NCBI GenBank assembly: GCA_022711195.1
Contig: JAKLFN010000096.1
Location: 1-7,866, forward strand
From: Bacteroidota bacterium
Lineage (GTDB): Bacteria > Bacteroidota > Bacteroidia > Bacteroidales > VadinHA17
Direction of reading: 5' to 3'
DNA length: 7,866 nucleotides
Shown: positions 5,854 through 7,866 of the stretch, one piece after another
Numbering within the stretch: the first letter of the stretch is position 1
Layout of the letters: the number at the start of each line of letters is the position of its first letter
Notes under the pieces: model-generated
Told to the model about the DNA's origin: nothing
The model's input: the letters and a program-made list of their open reading frames with translations, nothing else
Database searches by the model: none
Translations under genes and position numbers: made by a program

Positions 5854-6898
5854 AAATATAAATAAGAAACTTGGAGCCTTCAGCCTGTCAGAAGTATGCA
5901 TCGACATAAGAGAAGGTGAGTATTTTGTCCTCCTGGGCCGTTCAGGATCCGGCAAAACACAACTACTGGAGCTTATCGCCGGACTGACAAATCCTGATTC
6001 TGGGGACATCTGGATAGATAACAGGAAGATTACGGGAACAAAAATCCAGAACCGGAATGTTGGACTGGTTTTTCAGGACTATGCTGTATTTCCGAACATG
6101 ACAGTCTATGAAAATATAGCATATTCTCTGCATTCCGTAAAAGCAAAACGCAGCGAAATACATGAGAGAGTAACAGCTATCGCAGGGGAGTTTAATATAA
6201 GTCATCTTCTGAACCGATCCACGATCCACCTCTCGGGAGGTGAACTACAGCGTGTTGCCCTGACCAGAACATTAATAAGCCATCCCAGGATCCTGCTTCT
6301 CGATGAACCTCTCGCCTCCATCGATGCCAGTCTGAAAGATGATATCAGAAGATTGCTGAGGAAACTCCATAAAAAGGGGCTTACAATTGTCCATGTTACC
6401 CACGACTACCGCGAGGCAGTAAGCCTGGCAACACGGGTTGGTGTTATCCATAATGGTCGAATCATCCAGACAGGAACACCCGATGAGGTTTTCAGCAGGC
6501 CGGTAAATAAGTTCGTTGCCAGGTACTCCGGCATAAGAAATTTTTATAGGGTGAAGCTGGTTCGTGAAAACGGCATTCTTAAAGCCAGATGCGATGGAAC
6601 AGGCTCATTCGTTATTAAAGAGAGTAGTTATCCCGCTGAAGGAATCATGATAATAAAAAGCAGCGACATAAAAATCCATACCTCCGAACCAACAGGAAGC
6701 TTTGCCAATTGTTTTAAAGGTATTGTAAAAGAAATCTACCCATCGGAATATGGTATGGAAGTTATGGTCGATGCCGGAGAGATATTCTATGTCGACGTCC
6801 CTTCAGATGATTATAAACTTCTGCAGATAAAAGAATTATCAGAGGTCTGGATAACCTTTCCCGCCGATGCAGGAATTGTATTGGAAGGCACAGGTTGA
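5840..6898 (+). CDS. wtpC: Tungstate/molybdate ABC transporter ATP-binding protein
   Basis: Cytoplasmic ATPase that powers the importer. All nucleotide-binding elements are intact: Walker A GRSGSGKT (33-40), Q-loop Gln79, signature LSGGE (131-135), Walker B ILLLDE (151-156), D-loop SID (160-162) and switch His188. Residues 1-225 form the ABC domain. A C-terminal part of about 125 residues carries a TOBE-like region (about 283-350), which in some ModC-type ATPases binds oxyanion and inhibits transport when the cell is replete. Whether the binding residues are kept cannot be judged by eye. The ATG lies 14 bp inside wtpB, so translation is coupled. At 352 residues it has the usual length for ModC/WtpC. 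A 121-bp gap separates it from moeA. The alternatives ModC or another CUT1/sulfate-type ATPase are less likely given the fixed order wtpA-wtpB-wtpC. Confidence 0.92.
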   Translation: MLKLENINKKLGAFSLSEVCIDIREGEYFVLLGRSGSGKTQLLELIAGLTNPDSGDIWIDNRKITGTKIQNRNVGLVFQDYAVFPNMTVYENIAYSLHSVKAKRSEIHERVTAIAGEFNISHLLNRSTIHLSGGELQRVALTRTLISHPRILLLDEPLASIDASLKDDIRRLLRKLHKKGLTIVHVTHDYREAVSLATRVGVIHNGRIIQTGTPDEVFSRPVNKFVARYSGIRNFYRVKLVRENGILKARCDGTGSFVIKESSYPAEGIMIIKSSDIKIHTSEPTGSFANCFKGIVKEIYPSEYGMEVMVDAGEIFYVDVPSDDYKLLQIKELSEVWITFPADAGIVLEGTG

Positions 6899-7019
6899 AT
6901 GCATCGCCCCTTCAGAGGGGCCAGGGGGTGTTCTGAATTAAGAAAAAAGATCCCTCTGAGCCTCACGCCGAAACGGGTTAGGTCCTTCAACGGAAGAAAA
7001 GATTAAAGAAAAAGTTGTG
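6899..7019 (+). other. wtpC-moeA intergenic segment with competing dyads
   Basis: A gap of 121 bp. GCCCCT (6906-6911) and AGGGGC (6916-6921) form a perfect 6-bp hairpin with a four-base loop. TCAGAGGG (6912-6919) can pair instead with CCCTCTGA (6952-6959), so the two helices exclude each other. A third, imperfect dyad lies at 6961-6982 around GCCGAAACGGG. No T-run follows the first hairpin on the plus strand, so it is not a clear intrinsic terminator. The GC-rich hairpin followed by CCAGGGGGTG resembles short dispersed repeats that I associate with Bacteroidota intergenic DNA; this needs a genome-wide search. A 35-codon frame from ATG 6899 runs through the hairpin and is unlikely to be a gene. 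Confidence 0.5.
6906..6921 (+). repeat. Perfect GC-rich hairpin, possible REP-like element
   Basis: GCCCCT-TCAG-AGGGGC is a fully complementary 6-bp stem with a 4-base loop, 7 bases after the wtpC stop. It could stabilise the end of the importer mRNA, lower transcription into moeA, or be part of a dispersed palindromic repeat. Only the palindrome itself is directly seen. Confidence 0.5.
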
Positions 7020-7866
7020 ATGGAAATGATACCTTTTGAAAAAGCTTTTGAGATAGTGATGGATTCTTCATTCAGCACCGGGACTGAATCGATCCCTTTC
7101 GAAGAATCTCTTGGAAGAGTACTGGCCTCACCCGTGATAAGCGATATGGACCTTCCCCCGTTCAACAAGTCGTCTGTTGACGGTTTTGCAGCCCGCAGAG
7201 CCGATCTGGGGAATGAGCTCTTAATAATAGAGACCATTCCCGCCGGAAAGTATCCTAAGAAAAGTGTCGGCAGGAACCAGTGCTCACGGATAATGACAGG
7301 AGCACCGGTACCCCGTGGAGCCGATTGTGTAATTATGGTTGAGGATACCCGGCTGATCGACCCTGAAAAGATAAAATTTACCGGTATTTTTAAAAAGGAA
7401 AATATTGCCGTTAAGGCCGAAGATGTAAAAAAAGGTGATATAGTCATTGAAGCCGGCAGGGTGATACGGCCACAGGATATAGCTGTAATGGCATCCGTCG
7501 GCCATACTACTGTTACGACAGGACGCAGGCCGAGGATCGGCGTAATAAGTTCAGGCAGCGAACTCGTCGAACCTGGCCAGAAACCTGGAAAATCGCAGAT
7601 CAGAAATACAAATTCATACCAGCTCATGGCCCAGGTTGCCAGGGCCGGTGGTGCCGGGAATTATTACGGCATTGCAAGGGATGATGAGGCGATCACTTAT
7701 TCAATGGTGAAGAAAGCTCTATCAGTGAACGACCTGGTCATTCTCACAGGTGGCGTTTCAATGGGTGACTTTGATTTTGTTCCGGCAGTCCTCGAAAAAG
7801 CAGGTGTCAGGATCCTGTTCTCGCGTGTTGCCGTACAACCCGGGAAACCCACAACTTTCGGCATCC
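7020..7866 (+). CDS. moeA: Molybdopterin molybdenumtransferase MoeA, partial at its C-terminus
   Basis: MoeA inserts molybdate or tungstate into adenylylated molybdopterin, the last common step in building the metal cofactor that AOR enzymes use. The first 282 residues are present and the frame is still open at the window end. Signatures are PPFNKSSVDGFA (46-57) with Asp54 at the conserved catalytic position, IMTGAPVPRGAD (91-102), ISSGSELVEPG (176-186), RNTNSY (195-200), LTGGVSMGDFDFV (242-254) and QPGKPTTFG (273-281). The order fits domains I, II and III of MoeA; whether domain IV follows cannot be seen. The start is taken as ATG 7020. GTG 7017 and ATG 7026 are alternatives, and 7026 would give the common N-terminus MIPFEKAF. 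The upstream frame stays open to 6960 but has no good start codon. Its position after wtpABC suggests it serves the tungsten enzyme, perhaps as a tungsten-preferring paralog. Confidence 0.92.
   Translation, partial: MEMIPFEKAFEIVMDSSFSTGTESIPFEESLGRVLASPVISDMDLPPFNKSSVDGFAARRADLGNELLIIETIPAGKYPKKSVGRNQCSRIMTGAPVPRGADCVIMVEDTRLIDPEKIKFTGIFKKENIAVKAEDVKKGDIVIEAGRVIRPQDIAVMASVGHTTVTTGRRPRIGVISSGSELVEPGQKPGKSQIRNTNSYQLMAQVARAGGAGNYYGIARDDEAITYSMVKKALSVNDLVILTGGVSMGDFDFVPAVLEKAGVRILFSRVAVQPGKPTTFGI

Noticed and set aside
6906..6921. Intrinsic terminator after wtpC
   Set aside because: The stem is perfect but short and is followed by CAGGGGGTG rather than a T-run, so termination is not supported by sequence alone.
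6899..7006. 35-codon frame starting just after the wtpC stop
   Set aside because: It runs through the GC-rich hairpin, is very basic and matches no family I know; it is more likely noncoding.
6938..7627. Minus-strand open frame of 229 codons opposite moeA
   Set aside because: The plus strand encodes clear MoeA motifs throughout. The minus-strand product is rich in Ser, Pro, Ile and Thr and has no recognisable family features, so it is an antisense shadow.

Overview
The window looks like chromosomal DNA of an anaerobic member of the Bacteroidota. This is inferred from moderate AT content, few clear Shine-Dalgarno sequences, a Bacteroidota-style -7 box (TAnnTTTG) before the oxidoreductase gene, a lipoprotein with a diverged FKBP domain, and a short FtsB/DivIC-type protein. 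No rRNA, tRNA, CRISPR array, insertion sequence or phage gene is visible. Two genes run off the window: the ftsB-like gene at the left edge and moeA at the right edge.

Left arm (1-1677, all on the minus strand). Read in transcription order, the genes are an FKBP-fold lipoprotein, a short ThiF-family adenylyltransferase, a ThiS-type sulfur carrier ending in Gly-Gly, and an FtsB/DivIC-like septum protein. Gaps are 24 bp, a 4-bp ATGA overlap and 27 bp, so the four are probably one transcript.

Centre (1678-1888). This 211-bp divergent intergenic region holds a TGTAAA-N7-TTTACA dyad that overlaps a candidate -7 box for the rightward genes.

Right arm (1889-7866, plus strand). A large aldehyde:ferredoxin oxidoreductase (AOR) family protein (717 aa) is followed by a complete tungstate/molybdate ABC importer (WtpA lipoprotein, WtpB permease, WtpC ATPase) with overlapping genes. 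After a 121-bp gap with dyad structures comes moeA, the metal-insertion enzyme of molybdopterin cofactor synthesis.

Taken together, the right arm imports tungstate (WtpABC), inserts it into molybdopterin (MoeA) and uses it (AOR). The ThiF-ThiS pair across the divergent promoter could supply sulfur for molybdopterin dithiolene formation (the MoaD/MoeB role) or for thiazole synthesis. No thiazole genes are visible here, and the neighbourhood favours, but does not prove, a link to the metal cofactor. The most notable points are the cysteine spacing of the AOR cluster site (C-x3-C-x3-C), loss of the usual Asp in its second pterin motif, the ThiF-ThiS/AOR pairing, and two candidate regulatory segments.
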